Positions 25,451 to 35,930 of a stretch of 37,262 nucleotides of DNA are shown here, one piece after another. A program made the translations under genes and the position numbers. This DNA comes from Hyphomicrobiaceae bacterium (lineage in GTDB: Bacteria; Pseudomonadota; Alphaproteobacteria; Rhizobiales; Hyphomicrobiaceae). The notes under the pieces are model-generated. The model saw only the letters and a program-made list of their open reading frames with translations. It searched no databases and was not told the origin of the DNA. The DNA lies in the NCBI GenBank assembly GCA_025351355.1, contig JANXWC010000224.1:1-37262 (forward strand). The letters are read 5' to 3'. The stretch's first letter is position 1; the number at the start of each line of letters is the position of its first letter.

Positions 25451-26419
25451 ATGCAATACCGGGACTATTACAAGATTTTGAGCCTCGAAAGAGATGCCAC
25501 ACAGGACGAGATAAAGCGAACCTATCGGAAACTCGTCCGCAAATTTCATCCTGATATCAGTAAAGAACTCGGAGCGGAGGACAAATTCAAGGAAGTAGGC
25601 GAAGCCTATGCCGTGCTCGGCGACATTGAAAAGCGTGCTGCCTATGACCAATTGGGCCGTGATTGGCAGGCGGGGCAGCAGTTCAGCCCGCCACCCAACT
25701 GGGATCAAGGATTTGAGTACTCGGGGGCAGCGGCTAACGGCGATGCCGGTGCGAGCAGCGACTTTTTTGAAAGCCTGTTCGGTCGTATGGGCCAACACGG
25801 CGATATGTTTCGAGGCAATGCTGATATTCGGGCGCGTGGCGAAGACCACCATGCCAAAATCGAGATCGACGTGCGTGACTCATTTGCGGGCGTCACTCGG
25901 ACAATCTCCCTCCGCGCACCGCACATTGATCCGTCGGGGCGCGTAACGCTGCGCAGCCGTGCGCTGCAGGTTAAAATACCCAAAGGTGTCATTGAGGGTC
26001 AGAACCTACGACTAAAAGGTCAGGGAACGGCAGGAATGGGACCAAACGAAGCGGGCGACCTCTATTTGGAAATCCGCTTCAAACCCGACGATGTCTATCG
26101 GGCGTCTGGCGCCGATCTCTACATTGATCTGCCGGTGACGCCATGGGAGGCAGCACTTGGGGCTGAAATCGAGATACCCACTCCGCAGGGACCGATCCGC
26201 ATGAAAATTCCTCCCGGCTCCGCCCAGGGAAGCCGGTTGCGCATCAAGGGCCGCGGCATTCCATCGCCCTCGCCCGGTGATCTCTTTGCCGTGCTGCAAG
26301 TCGTTTTGCCTCCAGCAGACAGCGACGCAGCACGCAATCTCTACGCAGAAATGGCGCGCCTGTTGCCGTTAGATCCACGCGTCTCCTTGCGCGCGAAGAT
26401 GGGAGAGGCAAAGGCATGA
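25451..26419 (+). CDS. cbpA: Curved-DNA-binding protein CbpA-type J-domain co-chaperone
   Basis: This encodes 322 residues. Residues 1-70 are a J domain with the HPD motif (KFHPDIS) that stimulates DnaK. A Gly/Ser-containing linker follows (to about 115), then two DnaJ C-terminal substrate-binding domains (KIEIDVRDSFAGVTRTI, DLYLEIRFKPDDVYRASGADLYIDLPVTPWEAALG, RLRIKGRGIPSPSPGDLFAVLQV). The Cys-rich zinc finger of DnaJ is absent, which identifies the CbpA branch. The ribosome site AGGTGG precedes the ATG. Its stop overlaps the start of cbpM by four bases (ATGA), so activity is probably tuned by the co-translated modulator. Confidence 0.95.
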   Translation: MQYRDYYKILSLERDATQDEIKRTYRKLVRKFHPDISKELGAEDKFKEVGEAYAVLGDIEKRAAYDQLGRDWQAGQQFSPPPNWDQGFEYSGAAANGDAGASSDFFESLFGRMGQHGDMFRGNADIRARGEDHHAKIEIDVRDSFAGVTRTISLRAPHIDPSGRVTLRSRALQVKIPKGVIEGQNLRLKGQGTAGMGPNEAGDLYLEIRFKPDDVYRASGADLYIDLPVTPWEAALGAEIEIPTPQGPIRMKIPPGSAQGSRLRIKGRGIPSPSPGDLFAVLQVVLPPADSDAARNLYAEMARLLPLDPRVSLRAKMGEAKA

Positions 26420-26739
26420 CAGACGCTTCCAGCCAAACGACCGAAATCCTCGCTGCCACGCCATTATCGGGCGAGACTTTGTCGCTTATCGAACTCTGCC
26501 GGCGCCTGCAGGTGGACGCCGACTGGGTTACGGAACTTGTCCACCATGGCGCGATAGATCCAACTGACGGAGCGGTGGGCACATGGGAATTCGAAGCCAT
26601 TACCGTGGTGCGCGTCGCCAGGGCTAAGCGGTTGCGACAGGATCTTGAGTTGACGCCAGCCGGGGTTGCAGTTGTGCTTGAATTGCTCGACCAAATCAGC
26701 GACCTCAGGATCCAACTGGCGCAGCACGGGAGAGAGTAG
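26416..26739 (+). CDS. cbpM: Chaperone modulator CbpM
   Basis: This encodes 107 residues with the MerR_2-type fold of CbpM: SLIELCRRLQVDADWVTELVHHGAIDP as a helix-turn-helix-like part, WEFEAITVVRVARAKRLRQDLELTPAGVAVVLELLDQI as the helical second half. CbpM binds the J domain of CbpA and blocks its cooperation with DnaK. The overlap with the end of cbpA supports this pairing directly. The C-terminus is short. Confidence 0.93.
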   Translation: MTDASSQTTEILAATPLSGETLSLIELCRRLQVDADWVTELVHHGAIDPTDGAVGTWEFEAITVVRVARAKRLRQDLELTPAGVAVVLELLDQISDLRIQLAQHGRE

Positions 26740-26748
26740 AGCCGCTGT

Positions 26749-27867
26749 TTACTGCCCGCTGTTCACCGTCGCAAAACTGTAGTCGCTTTCGGTAATCCAA
26801 GTATCTCTGTCTTGAATAATGGCCTGTGCCGGCAACGTGTCGCTGAGCGGCTTGCCGCCAGGGATTTTCTTGACCGCCGTGCCGATGGCCATGAACTCGA
26901 TGAGATTGCCGATCTCGTGGATATGCGTCTTGAGGCCGACGACATCGTCGGCGCCAATCTCTTCGGCCTCCTTCCGCACAAGTCCGATAGCATGCTCTCG
27001 GGCGTCATAGATCAGCGACGTCAGATCCGTGATTTCACCGCGACTGAAGCTTTTGAACATCGCCTTGACGCCGCCGACAATACCGAGCGCATAGACGGCT
27101 GTTCCCAGCACCAGCTTTAACGGCATATAACCGAGCGCCGCCAAATTCCACATTTCCTCGGCGGTGAGATCGCTGGTGACGGGCAGGCTCGTCGCCGATG
27201 GCGGCAAGGCCGGATGCGACGCAGCCGTACCCAGCATCAGCATTTCGTGAACACCCTTGAACGGCATTATCCGCGTCTCGATGCCGATTACGGCATTGGC
27301 GCCGGCCTCACGCGCTTCCTTGGCGATGCGCAGCAAAGCGACGTGTCGCGTTTGATTGAAGATGTCGCTGAATTCGCGGATTTCACCGCGTGCCATGCTT
27401 TTCAGCGCGCCCATAAGTCCACCAGCTACCCCTACGGAATAGGCGACGTTACCCATCACCATCCGACGTGGAGTGTAGCCCGCATCCAGCATGCAATAAA
27501 ATTGCTGTCCGCCGCCGCTGGTCGAGGCGAGCTTGCCGGCGGTGTCGGAGTGGGCGCATGAACCGACAGACAAGAACTCGGTGTTACCCTGCATTGTGCG
27601 CAGTTCGCTGGTAACGCCGGTGATCGCCTGGGCGCCGTGCTTGACGGCTTCCGCTTCGAGCCGCGCTTGCGCCTCGTGCCGGCCCTCAGAAATGATGTCC
27701 GTTACCTGCTGCACTTCGCCGCCAAACACCGTCTGGAAGCCGGCGCCGATGCCGCCGAGAAAACCTAACGAGTGCACACTGTTGCCGATGACCAATTCGC
27801 CCGGTCTGAAGCCCTTGAGCCCCAGACAGTACATTTCGTTTCCAGACAATCCCGTGAGTATGGCCAT
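26749..27867 (-). CDS. Triple-domain YbjQ (DUF74) heavy-metal-binding-like protein
   Basis: This encodes 372 residues made of three tandem YbjQ-type domains at about 10-105, 120-220 and 240-350. Each repeats the order GYxPxxLVxGxxVYxxGxxGG, a central RGEI or GGEV, a helix ending HA..R...EA...GA..V.G, and a closing EFxxxGTA strand. Single YbjQ domains of about 105 residues assemble into pentamers and are called heavy-metal-binding domain proteins, without proven function. Here the copies have diverged and are fused by linkers. The start at 27867 has GGGAAGGGAA upstream. It converges with cbpM, leaving only nine bases between the stops. Confidence 0.85.
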   Translation of the reverse strand: MAILTGLSGNEMYCLGLKGFRPGELVIGNSVHSLGFLGGIGAGFQTVFGGEVQQVTDIISEGRHEAQARLEAEAVKHGAQAITGVTSELRTMQGNTEFLSVGSCAHSDTAGKLASTSGGGQQFYCMLDAGYTPRRMVMGNVAYSVGVAGGLMGALKSMARGEIREFSDIFNQTRHVALLRIAKEAREAGANAVIGIETRIMPFKGVHEMLMLGTAASHPALPPSATSLPVTSDLTAEEMWNLAALGYMPLKLVLGTAVYALGIVGGVKAMFKSFSRGEITDLTSLIYDAREHAIGLVRKEAEEIGADDVVGLKTHIHEIGNLIEFMAIGTAVKKIPGGKPLSDTLPAQAIIQDRDTWITESDYSFATVNSGQ

Positions 27868-28024
27868 AGCAGCGTTTCCCTTCCCCAATCGTCCGAGCAC
27901 GCCGGACGGTAGCACGCCGCACGCCAAGGAGAAGCGCTCGCTGCACCGCTTGGTGCGACTGGATTTGTGACGGCCGGTTGCCTATAACGCGGCCATCAGC
28001 GCTTTTTAGTTTTCGCGAGACCCC

Positions 28025-28774
28025 ATGGCCGGCCATTCCCAGTTCAAAAACATCATGCACCGCAAGGGCAAGCAGGACGCGCAGAAAGCCCGCATGTTTG
28101 CAAAATTTGCCCGTGAAATCACCGTGGCCGCAAAGTCCGGCACACCTGACCCGGACATGAACCCGCGCCTCAGGCTGGCCATCCAGGGTGCGCGCGCCGA
28201 GAATATGCCCAAGGACAATATCGAGCGCGCCATCAAGAAAGCGCTCGGCAACGACGGCGAGAACTTCGAATTGGTGCGCTACGAGGGGTATGGGACCGGC
28301 GGCGTCGCCATCATCGTCGAGGCCCTGACCGATAACCGCAACCGAACCGGTGGCGCGGTGCGGGCCATGTTTACCAAATACGGCGGCAATCTCGGCACCA
28401 CCGGCCAAGTCAGCCACATGTTCAGCCACGTCGGCGAAATCATGTTCAAGCCCACCGTCGCCACGGGCGATGCGATGCTGGACGCCGCCATCGACGCCGG
28501 CGCTGATGATGTGGTGTCAGACCCGGAGGGGCATCTGATTACCTGCAGCTTCGATACGCTGGGATCGACGGCCGGCGCACTGGAGGCAAAATTCGGAGCC
28601 CCGACGTCGGTCAAAGCGGTATGGAAGCCCAGCCTCACGACACCGGTCGATCAGGACAAAGCTGAAACTATCCTGAAGTTGCTCGGCGCACTCGAGGAAG
28701 ACGACGACGTGCAGCAGGTTTTCTCCAACGTGGAAGTCGACGAAGCCGTGTTGGCGACGCTGACGGCGGGCTGA
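28025..28774 (+). CDS. yebC: YebC/PmpR family regulator or translation factor
   Basis: This encodes 249 residues, full length for the family. The N-terminal signature is [18 protein letters not shown], followed by the helical domain ([41 protein letters not shown]) and the two alpha/beta domains ([35 protein letters not shown]). YebC-like proteins act as DNA-binding regulators in some bacteria and help ribosomes through difficult Pro stretches in others; the sequence does not decide between these. The usual neighbours ruvCAB do not follow; it converges on glyQ with 26 bases between stops. Confidence 0.96.
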   Translation: MAGHSQFKNIMHRKGKQDAQKARMFAKFAREITVAAKSGTPDPDMNPRLRLAIQGARAENMPKDNIERAIKKALGNDGENFELVRYEGYGTGGVAIIVEALTDNRNRTGGAVRAMFTKYGGNLGTTGQVSHMFSHVGEIMFKPTVATGDAMLDAAIDAGADDVVSDPEGHLITCSFDTLGSTAGALEAKFGAPTSVKAVWKPSLTTPVDQDKAETILKLLGALEEDDDVQQVFSNVEVDEAVLATLTAG

Positions 28775-28800
28775 ACTCTCAGCCCACGCGACGTGTTTCG

Positions 28801-29775
28801 TCAGATTGCGCCGCCACCGTCGGTTTTAAGCCAGGCGGCGCAACAGGCCTTCGCCAATTCGCGCACGCGCAGAATATAGCTCTGCCGTTCGGTGACGGAA
28901 ATCACACCGCGCGCATCCAGCAGATTGAAGATGTGACTAGCCTTGATACACTGATCGTAGGCCGGTAATGCCATCTGGTGTCGCTGGTCATTGGCTGACT
29001 TTTCCGGCGCACCCCTTGCCAGCAACGCCTTGCACTCGGCTTCCGCGTCCTTGAAATGACTGAACAGGACGGCCGTATCGGCGTGCTCGAAGTTGTAGCG
29101 GGAGTATTCCTGTTCCGACTGCTGGAACACGTCGTTGTAGGTCAGCTTGCGCGCATCGGTGCGCCCGTTGAAATTCAAATCCCAGACGCGATCGACGCCC
29201 TGCACGTACATCGCCAACCGTTCCAAACCGTAGGTGATCTCACCTGAAACAGGCCGGCAGTCAAAGCCGCCGACTTGCTGGAAGTAGGTGAATTGCGTTA
29301 CCTCCATACCGTTGCACCAGACTTCCCAGCCAAGGCCCCAGGCGCCGAGCGTCGGGCTTTCCCAGTCATCCTCGACGAAGCGGATGTCGTTTAGCTTGGT
29401 ATCAATGCCAATAGCGTCGAGGCTCTTCAAATAGAGATCGAGAATGTCCGGCGGGGACGGTTTCATGATCACCTGAAACTGATAGTAGTGCTGCATCCGG
29501 TTGGGATTTTCGCCATAGCGGCCATCTTTCGGGCGACGCGAAGGTTGCACATAGCAAGCGTTCCACGCCTTCGATCCGAGCGCGCGCAATGTCGTTGCCG
29601 GGTGGAACGTGCCTGCGCCCATTTCCATGTCGTAGGGCTGCAACACCACGCAGCCCTGGGCGCCCCAGAACTGCTGCAGCGTCAGGATCATATCCTGAAA
29701 CGATTCCTTCGGCCGCAACGCACCAAGCGCAGGGATCGCAGGCGGAGAAGCTTCAGCTGTGGCGGTGCGCGGCAT
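28801..29775 (-). CDS. glyQ: Glycyl-tRNA synthetase alpha subunit
   Basis: This encodes 324 residues. The class II aminoacyl-tRNA synthetase core of the alpha2-beta2 type is clear: [119 protein letters not shown] (motif 3 region). It charges tRNA-Gly in the cytosol with the beta subunit GlyS. I chose the ATG at 29775 (GGAA upstream) over a TTG at 29787. The gene for GlyS is not downstream, because the next gene is the convergent yebC. Confidence 0.97.
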   Translation of the reverse strand: MPRTATAEASPPAIPALGALRPKESFQDMILTLQQFWGAQGCVVLQPYDMEMGAGTFHPATTLRALGSKAWNACYVQPSRRPKDGRYGENPNRMQHYYQFQVIMKPSPPDILDLYLKSLDAIGIDTKLNDIRFVEDDWESPTLGAWGLGWEVWCNGMEVTQFTYFQQVGGFDCRPVSGEITYGLERLAMYVQGVDRVWDLNFNGRTDARKLTYNDVFQQSEQEYSRYNFEHADTAVLFSHFKDAEAECKALLARGAPEKSANDQRHQMALPAYDQCIKASHIFNLLDARGVISVTERQSYILRVRELAKACCAAWLKTDGGGAI

Positions 29776-29929
29776 GGGAAATTCCAATTTCGAACGATTT
29801 CGCCCGCACTCTACACATTGCGTCGACGCTGTACACTCCGCCGCCTCACCGGCGGTTTGTGTCTCGGAACTAATCGACGCAGCAGAGGTTAAACGACCAA
29901 AATAATCATGCGTCAGAATCGAGAACGAT

Positions 29930-30751
29930 ATGCCCTATGTGACGACGGCGGATGGAACCACCCTGTTTTATAACGATTGGGGCAGCGGCACGCCGGTTAT
30001 TCTCATTCACGGTTGGCCGTTGGATGCTGATATGTGGGAATATCAGATGATGGCGATGGCCGCGCGCGGTCATCGCGTTATCGCCTACGATCGCCGGGGC
30101 TTCGGTCGCTCAAGCCAACCCTGGGAGGGCTACGATTACAACACGTTCGCCGACGACCTGAAAACCATTATCGACACCTTGCAACTCTCCAATGTCACTC
30201 TGATAGGATTTTCCATGGGCGGCGGCGAGGTGGCGCGTTACATGTCGCGACATGGCGGCAAGAACGTTGTAAAAGCAGTGCTTGTGTCGGCAGTCACGCC
30301 ACTGATGTTGCAAACGGAAAGCCACCCGGACGGGATCGATCGTACTGTGTTCGACGCTATGGTTACTCAACTCAAGGCCGATCGCCCGCATTTTCTGGCA
30401 TCGTTTGGAAAGACGTTTTTCGGCGCGGGCATGTTGAACTTCACGGTGACCAATGAAATTCTGACGTGGGCTGAGAACACCGCCATGCTGGCGTCACCCA
30501 AGGCGACCATCGATTGTGTGCGCGCATTCTCGGAAACCGATTTCCGCGGCGACATGGGGGCCTTCAAAGTGCCGACGCTGATCATCCACGGCGATGCCGA
30601 CGCGACGGTGCCGATCGACGTTTCTGCCCGCGCCGCCGTCCGAATGATCGAAGGTGCCTCTATAAAAGAGTACTCCGGTGCACCACATGGTCTATTCTTC
30701 ACTCACAAGGAGCAGTTGACCAATGATCTCCTCTTATTTCTCGGCGCTTGA
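29930..30751 (+). CDS. Alpha/beta hydrolase, non-heme chloroperoxidase/arylesterase-like
   Basis: This encodes 273 residues with the complete catalytic triad: Ser95 in GFSMGG, Asp224 in HGDADATVP, and His253 in GAPHGLF. The beginning ([37 protein letters not shown]) and [18 protein letters not shown] are characteristic of cofactor-free haloperoxidases (perhydrolases), which share this fold with arylesterases. In vivo it is likely an esterase or lactonase; the real substrate is unknown. There is no signal peptide. It is a single gene between divergent glyQ and truA, 66 bases from the latter. Confidence 0.93.
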   Translation: MPYVTTADGTTLFYNDWGSGTPVILIHGWPLDADMWEYQMMAMAARGHRVIAYDRRGFGRSSQPWEGYDYNTFADDLKTIIDTLQLSNVTLIGFSMGGGEVARYMSRHGGKNVVKAVLVSAVTPLMLQTESHPDGIDRTVFDAMVTQLKADRPHFLASFGKTFFGAGMLNFTVTNEILTWAENTAMLASPKATIDCVRAFSETDFRGDMGAFKVPTLIIHGDADATVPIDVSARAAVRMIEGASIKEYSGAPHGLFFTHKEQLTNDLLLFLGA

Positions 30752-30817
30752 AGTGGTGATGACGTTGGCAACATTGACGGCCTTGTCAGCGGCGCTGCGC
30801 CCGGCTAACCCCGTCCC

Positions 30818-31576
30818 ATGCCCCGTTACCGCCTCACGCTCGAATATGACGGAACGCCGTTCCTAGGCTGGCAGGTCCAGCCGGACGGACCATCCGTGCA
30901 AGGTCGTCTCATCGAGGCGTTCCGTCATTTGACCCGCACCACGGTCGATGTGCGCGGCGCCGGACGGACCGACTCGGGCGTCCATGCGCTAGGCCAGGTC
31001 GCCCACGTCGACTTGCCGCGCGAATATCCGCTGCATGTGATCCGCGAGGCCATCAACTATCACATTCGCCCTGATCCCATAGTAGTGCTAGACGTCACCC
31101 TCGTTCCCGATACGTTCGATGCGCGCTTCAGCGCCATCGGGCGTCATTATCTGTTTCGGATTCTGGCGCGTCGTGCGCCCCCAGCGATCGAAAAATTTCG
31201 CGTCTGGTGGGTGCCGCAAACTTTGGATGTCGCAGCCATGGCTCAAGCGGCCACACGCCTTGAGGGCCGACACGACTTCACCACTTTCCGTGCCTCGAGT
31301 TGTCAGGCGAAATCGCCCATAAAGACGCTCGATCTATTCCGCGTTACCGCCGCCGGAGATGAAATTCGTATCGAGGCGTCGGCCCGATCATTCATGCACA
31401 ATCAGGTCCGTTCCATGGTTGGCAGCCTGAAGATGGTCGGCGAGGGCAAATGGAGCGGTGACGACCTCAGCGCGGCACTCGAAGCCCGAGATCGCGCGCG
31501 TTGTGGCGCCGTCACTCCCCCCTCCGGACTGTATCTGGTGCGTGTGGATTACCCGCCAACGCCACCGCTGGTGTGA
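30818..31576 (+). CDS. truA: tRNA pseudouridine(38-40) synthase
   Basis: This encodes 252 residues, the normal length. It begins [19 protein letters not shown], has the catalytic Asp52 in the invariant [14 protein letters not shown], and later the RHYLFRIL and [12 protein letters not shown] blocks of TruA. It isomerises uridines 38-40 in the anticodon stem of many tRNAs. Start at 31576-upstream ATG 30818 fits the first strand. It shares its strand with the hydrolase gene before it, and a long regulatory spacer separates it from nrdJ. Confidence 0.97.
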   Translation: MPRYRLTLEYDGTPFLGWQVQPDGPSVQGRLIEAFRHLTRTTVDVRGAGRTDSGVHALGQVAHVDLPREYPLHVIREAINYHIRPDPIVVLDVTLVPDTFDARFSAIGRHYLFRILARRAPPAIEKFRVWWVPQTLDVAAMAQAATRLEGRHDFTTFRASSCQAKSPIKTLDLFRVTAAGDEIRIEASARSFMHNQVRSMVGSLKMVGEGKWSGDDLSAALEARDRARCGAVTPPSGLYLVRVDYPPTPPLV

Positions 31577-31663
31577 AAAGCCGTTGTGCAATTAAGCCAC
31601 ACCGCCCGCATTTAAGTTTGTCGCCGCGACAGCTTGCCGATGCATTGCGGCGATGCGGCAGAG

Positions 31664-31805
31664 TTGTCCACACGGTTGCAGGCCAAACCCCAATCGAGAA
31701 TATCTCGCAGACTGAATTGGTTGGCCGAAGCCCATGCACAGGTTGCAGCGCGGCTGATTCTGGCATCTGTGGAAAAACCAGATGTAGTAGGCAAGACGTG
31801 GACAA
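31664..31805. promoter_or_regulatory. Cluster of four DnaA-box-like 9-mers with a GANTC site between them
   Basis: TTGTCCACA at 31664-31672, CCATGCACA at 31732-31740, TTTTCCACA (minus strand) at 31768-31776, and TTGTCCACG (minus strand) at 31797-31805 match the DnaA box TTATNCACA at seven or eight of nine positions. GANTC, the CcrM methylation site in alphaproteobacteria, occurs at 31756-31760 and again at 31835-31839. The cluster is 370-510 bases upstream of nrdJ, which suggests coupling of deoxynucleotide supply to replication initiation. Confidence 0.45.
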
Positions 31806-32043
31806 AACTACCAGCCGTATAGCGCTGCAGCCGCGACTCTGGCATTTATCGATCGTAGCCGGAACGTGACGCGCGGCGATGAGCGGAGTTGAACTGCAGC
31901 CGCGAAGGCAGTTCGAATTGAGTAACGCTATCGCAGCGCAGAATAAGTCGACACAGCGCGTATCGCTGCGTCTTTGTAGCGTGTGAGTATCGACCAAGGG
32001 CGCGCGTTTCGCAGCCTTCGTCGAGCAGCAATCAACGATCACA

Positions 32044-32145
32044 GTTTCCGGACACATAGTCCGGGAACTCCAAGTTTCAAACCGGGCGCAGAGTAGCGTT
32101 CCAGGCGCGTCGACACGCGCTTGGAACGACTGGAACTGTGCGCCC
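32044..32145 (+). ncRNA. Structured 5' leader candidate of nrdJ (nested stems)
   Basis: Three stems are visible. GTTTCCGGAC (32044-32053) pairs with GTCCGGGAAC (32059-32068) with one G-U. GTTCCAGGCGCGT (32098-32110) pairs with ACGCGCTTGGAAC (32115-32127) over a CGAC tetraloop, 13 pairs with one G-U. GGGCGCA (32084-32090) pairs with TGCGCCC (32139-32145) and encloses the second hairpin. The element ends 31 bases before the nrdJ start codon. A published nrdJ RNA motif exists; whether this belongs to it needs its covariance model. Confidence 0.45.
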
Positions 32146-32176
32146 AACAGACAGCTATGATGCGGGGACGCCTTCC

Positions 32177-35100
32177 ATGAAAATTACACGCCGGTTCACT
32201 GAAGCAGGTAAGTCCCCATATGCCTCCATCCCCTTTCGTCAGGCGACGTCCGAGATCAAAAACCCTGATGGCTCCGTGGTTTTTCGCTGCGCCGACTTTG
32301 CGGTGCCCGAGCACTGGAGCCAGGTTGCAGCCGATATTCTCGCGCAGAAATATTTCCGCAAGGCCGGCGTCGCCAAGCGCCTGAAAAAGGTCGAAGAGAC
32401 ACAGGTGCCGTCATGGCTGTGGCGATCGATTGCGGACGATCGTGCCTTGGCCGACGTCCCAGAGAAAGAGCGCATGGGCGGCGAGACCGACTCGCGCCAA
32501 GTCTTTGATCGCCTCGCCGGGACATGGACCTATTGGGGCTGGAAGGGCGGCTATTTCACCACTGAAGACGATGCGCGCGCCTTCTTCGACGAGCACCGCT
32601 ACATGCTGGCCATGCAGTACGGCGCGCCCAACAGCCCGCAGTGGTTCAACACCGGCATGCACTGGGCTTACGGCATCGACGGTCCTGGCCAGGGCCACTA
32701 CTACGTCGATTATCGCAGCGGCCAGCTGACAAAATCGCAATCGGCATACGAGCACCCGCAGCCGCACGCCTGCTTCATCCAGTCGGTCGATGACGATCTC
32801 GTCAACGAGAACGGCATCATGGATCTGTGGGTGCGCGAGGCCCGCCTGTTCAAATACGGCTCGGGCACCGGCACTAACTTCTCCAGCCTGCGTGGCGAGA
32901 ATGAGAAATTGGCCGGCGGCGGCAAATCGTCGGGCCTGATGAGCTTTCTCAAGATCGGCGATCGTGCGGCAGGCGCCATCAAATCCGGCGGCACGACACG
33001 ACGCGCAGCAAAGATGGTGGTCGTCGACGTCGATCATCCCGATATCGAGACGTATATCGAGTGGAAGGTGAAGGAGGAGCAGAAGGTCGCGGCACTCGTG
33101 ACCGGCTCCAAGATCTGCTACAAGCGATTGAAGGCCATCATGAAGGCCTGCGTCAATTGCGAGGCCGAGGGCGACGCATGCTTTGACCCCGCCAAAAATC
33201 CGAAGTTGAAGGCAGCCATCAAGGACGCCCGCCGCGATCTGGTGCCGGATAATCTGTGCAAGCGCGTCATCCAGTTCGCGCAGCAAGGCTTCAAGGACAT
33301 CGATTTCTCGACCTACGATACCGATTGGGACAGCGAAGCCTATCTCACGGTTTCCGGGCAGAACTCGAACAACTCCGTGCGCGTCAACGATGCCTTCCTG
33401 AGTGCCGTCACCGATGACGGTGACTGGAATTTGACGTCGCGCACGACGGGCAAAACCATGAAGACTCTCAAAGCCCGCGACCTCTGGGACAAGATCGGTC
33501 ATGCCGCGTGGGCCTCGGCGGACCCCGGCATCCAGTTCCACACCACCATCAACGACTGGCACACGTGCCCGAAGTCGGGGCCGATCCGCGCCTCGAACCC
33601 GTGCTCGGAATACATGTTCCTCGATGATACCGCTTGCAATCTGGCGTCGCTCAATCTGATGCGTTTCCAGCATGGCGCCGGTGCGTTCGACATTGCAGCG
33701 TTCGAGCACTGCTGCCGCCTGTGGACGATCGTGCTCGAAATCTCCGTCATGATGGCGCAGTTTCCGTCGCGCCAGATCGCCGAACTCAGCTACCGCTACC
33801 GCACCCTCGGCATCGGTTTCGCCAACATCGGCGGGCTGTTGATGGCGTCGGGCATTGGTTATGACTCGCACGAAGGTCGCGCCATCTGCGGCGCCATCTC
33901 AGCCATCATGACCGGCGTTTCGTACGCAACATCTGCCGAAATGTCGAAGGAGCTCGGCCCCTTCCCTGGTTACGCCGAGAACGGACCGGACATGCTGCGC
34001 GTGATCCGCAATCACCGCCGCGCGGCCTACGGGCAGACCGAGGGTTACGAGAAACTGTCAGTGCTGCCGGTACCGCTCGATCATGCGTCGTGCCCGGATC
34101 ACGAACTGGTAGCGGCCGCGCGCCGCGCCTGGGATCGTGCTATCGAGCTCGGTCAGGCGCACGGCTACCGCAATGCGCAGGCGAGCGTGGTGGCGCCGAC
34201 CGGCACCATCGGCCTCGTCATGGATTGCGATACCACCGGCATCGAGCCTGACTTCGCGCTGGTCAAATTCAAGAAGCTGGCTGGTGGTGGTTACTTCAAA
34301 ATAATCAACCAGGCCGTACCGGAAGCCCTGCGCACGCTCGGCTACCGCGAAGCCGAGATCGCCGAGATCGAGGCTTACGCGGTCGGTCACGGATCGATGC
34401 GGCAGGCGCCCGCCATCAATCATTCGACGCTGAAAAACAAAGGTTTCACCGACGCCGCGCTGGAAAAACTCGAAGGTGGGTTGAAGAGCGCATTCGACAT
34501 CAAGTTCGCGTTCAATAAGTGGGCGCTCGGCGAAGACTTCCTGGTGCAGTCACTGAAGGTGCCCGCCGAAAAGCTCGACGATCCCAGTTTTGAGTTGCTG
34601 CCGTTCCTGGGCTTCTCGAGAGTCGACATCGAAGCGGCCAACGAACACGTTTGCGGAGCGATGACGCTGGAAGGATCCCCGCATCTGAAGGCCGAACACA
34701 TCAGTGTGTTCGATTGCGCCAACCCCTGCGGCCGCAAGGGCAAGCGCTTCCTCTCGGTGGCGAGCCATATCCACATGATGGCGGCGTCCCAGCCCTTCAT
34801 CTCGGGCGCCATCTCCAAGACGATCAACATGCCCAACGACGCGACCGTCGACGATTGCAAGCAGTCCTACATGCTGTCGTGGAAGCTGGGCGTGAAGGCC
34901 AACGCGCTCTATCGCGACGGCTCGAAACTATCGCAGCCGCTCAACTCGCAACTGCTCTCGGACGACGAGGACGAAGCAGCCGACGTGGCGGAGACACTGG
35001 CATCGGCACCGCTCAACGTGCGCGCCACTACCATGGCCGAGAAGATCGTCGAGCGCATCATCGAGCGCGAACGCAGCCGCGAGAAGCTGCCCGGCCGCCG

Positions 35101-35890
35101 CAAGGGCTACACGCAGAAAGCCAGCGTTGGTGGGCACAAAGTGTATCTCACCACCGGCGAATACGAAGACGGCCGCATCGGCGAGATCTTCATCGACATG
35201 CACAAGGAAGGCGCGGCGTTCCGCTCCCTCATGAACAACTTCGCCATCGCCATCTCGCTCGGCTTGCAGTACGGCGTGCCGCTCGACGAATACGTGGACG
35301 CCTTCACGTTCACGCGCTTTGAACCGGCGGGCCTGGTGCTCGGCAACGACACCATCAAGAACGCCACCAGCGTGCTCGACTACATCTTCCGCGAGCTGGC
35401 GGTTTCCTATCTCGGGCGCAACGATCTCGCGCACGTCGAGCCGGCCGATCTGTCCTCGACGGCGCTGGCAGAGAACGAGAGCTCGCACGGCGAAACCGGT
35501 CAGCCCGGCCTCAACGCATCGCGCGTGGTCAGCCACGGCTTTACCCGCGGCCAGTTGTCCAGCAGCGGCGGTGAAAGCGTCATGGTCGTGCGCGGCAATA
35601 CAGTGATGACTGTGGATACCGACGTACAGGTGGAAGGGCAGACCGCGGTTGCGCATTTGCACAAACAGGTGTCGACCGCGTTTGCACGTAGTGAAACTGT
35701 GACACCGCTCGGCGTCAAATCGGCAACCATTGTCGGACAGCCCAAGCGTACGGCCGGTGACTTGCGCGCCGAGGCCCGCATCAAAGGCTACGAAGGCGAA
35801 AGCTGCGGCGAGTGCCACAACTTCACCCTCGTCCGCAACGGGACCTGCCTGAAGTGTGAGACGTGCGGCTCAACGAGTGGGTGCAGCTGA
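32177..35890 (+). CDS. nrdJ: Adenosylcobalamin-dependent (class II) ribonucleotide reductase
   Basis: This encodes 1237 residues, the size of the long alphaproteobacterial NrdJ. Key parts: [10 protein letters not shown] near residue 150, the NPCSE active-site motif at 33596-33610 followed by [37 protein letters not shown], and a Cys-rich C-terminal tail CGECHNFTL...[13 protein letters not shown] that carries the redox or zinc Cys pairs. It reduces ribonucleotides to deoxyribonucleotides in the cytosol with a radical made from adenosylcobalamin and without oxygen dependence. The ATG at 32177 is preceded by GGGG; an upstream GTG at 32138 would begin inside a leader stem. The upstream region suggests replication-linked and RNA-level control. 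Confidence 0.97.
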   Translation: MKITRRFTEAGKSPYASIPFRQATSEIKNPDGSVVFRCADFAVPEHWSQVAADILAQKYFRKAGVAKRLKKVEETQVPSWLWRSIADDRALADVPEKERMGGETDSRQVFDRLAGTWTYWGWKGGYFTTEDDARAFFDEHRYMLAMQYGAPNSPQWFNTGMHWAYGIDGPGQGHYYVDYRSGQLTKSQSAYEHPQPHACFIQSVDDDLVNENGIMDLWVREARLFKYGSGTGTNFSSLRGENEKLAGGGKSSGLMSFLKIGDRAAGAIKSGGTTRRAAKMVVVDVDHPDIETYIEWKVKEEQKVAALVTGSKICYKRLKAIMKACVNCEAEGDACFDPAKNPKLKAAIKDARRDLVPDNLCKRVIQFAQQGFKDIDFSTYDTDWDSEAYLTVSGQNSNNSVRVNDAFLSAVTDDGDWNLTSRTTGKTMKTLKARDLWDKIGHAAWASADPGIQFHTTINDWHTCPKSGPIRASNPCSEYMFLDDTACNLASLNLMRFQHGAGAFDIAAFEHCCRLWTIVLEISVMMAQFPSRQIAELSYRYRTLGIGFANIGGLLMASGIGYDSHEGRAICGAISAIMTGVSYATSAEMSKELGPFPGYAENGPDMLRVIRNHRRAAYGQTEGYEKLSVLPVPLDHASCPDHELVAAARRAWDRAIELGQAHGYRNAQASVVAPTGTIGLVMDCDTTGIEPDFALVKFKKLAGGGYFKIINQAVPEALRTLGYREAEIAEIEAYAVGHGSMRQAPAINHSTLKNKGFTDAALEKLEGGLKSAFDIKFAFNKWALGEDFLVQSLKVPAEKLDDPSFELLPFLGFSRVDIEAANEHVCGAMTLEGSPHLKAEHISVFDCANPCGRKGKRFLSVASHIHMMAASQPFISGAISKTINMPNDATVDDCKQSYMLSWKLGVKANALYRDGSKLSQPLNSQLLSDDEDEAADVAETLASAPLNVRATTMAEKIVERIIERERSREKLPGRRKGYTQKASVGGHKVYLTTGEYEDGRIGEIFIDMHKEGAAFRSLMNNFAIAISLGLQYGVPLDEYVDAFTFTRFEPAGLVLGNDTIKNATSVLDYIFRELAVSYLGRNDLAHVEPADLSSTALAENESSHGETGQPGLNASRVVSHGFTRGQLSSSGGESVMVVRGNTVMTVDTDVQVEGQTAVAHLHKQVSTAFARSETVTPLGVKSATIVGQPKRTAGDLRAEARIKGYEGESCGECHNFTLVRNGTCLKCETCGSTSGCS

Positions 35891-35930
35891 AATTCGCGAC
35901 TGAACCACCCTTTTCTCCCGAGCCGCAACC

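Larger units (their letters stand above)
31577..32176. other. 600-base spacer between truA and nrdJ, regulatory and structured
   Basis: No gene is supported. The spacer holds a cluster of DnaA-box-like sites and GANTC sites in its first half and three RNA-like stems in its last 140 bases; both are annotated separately. CTGCAGCCGCGA occurs twice (around 31825 and 31899), and GAACTGC/GCAGTTC form an inverted repeat around the second copy. I found no cobalamin-riboswitch box (GCCACTG) and no clear NrdR boxes. Confidence 0.55.

Noticed and set aside
31577-32176. Chromosomal replication origin
   Set aside because: Although DnaA-box-like sites cluster here, there is no AT-rich unwinding element and none of the usual alphaproteobacterial origin neighbours; regulation of nrdJ is the simpler reading.
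31577-32176. Cobalamin riboswitch before nrdJ
   Set aside because: No GCCACTG-type B12 box or GCCGGTGAAAATCC-like core could be found on the plus strand.
32411-33871. 486-codon minus-strand frame opposite nrdJ
   Set aside because: Antisense shadow; nrdJ motifs fix the coding strand.
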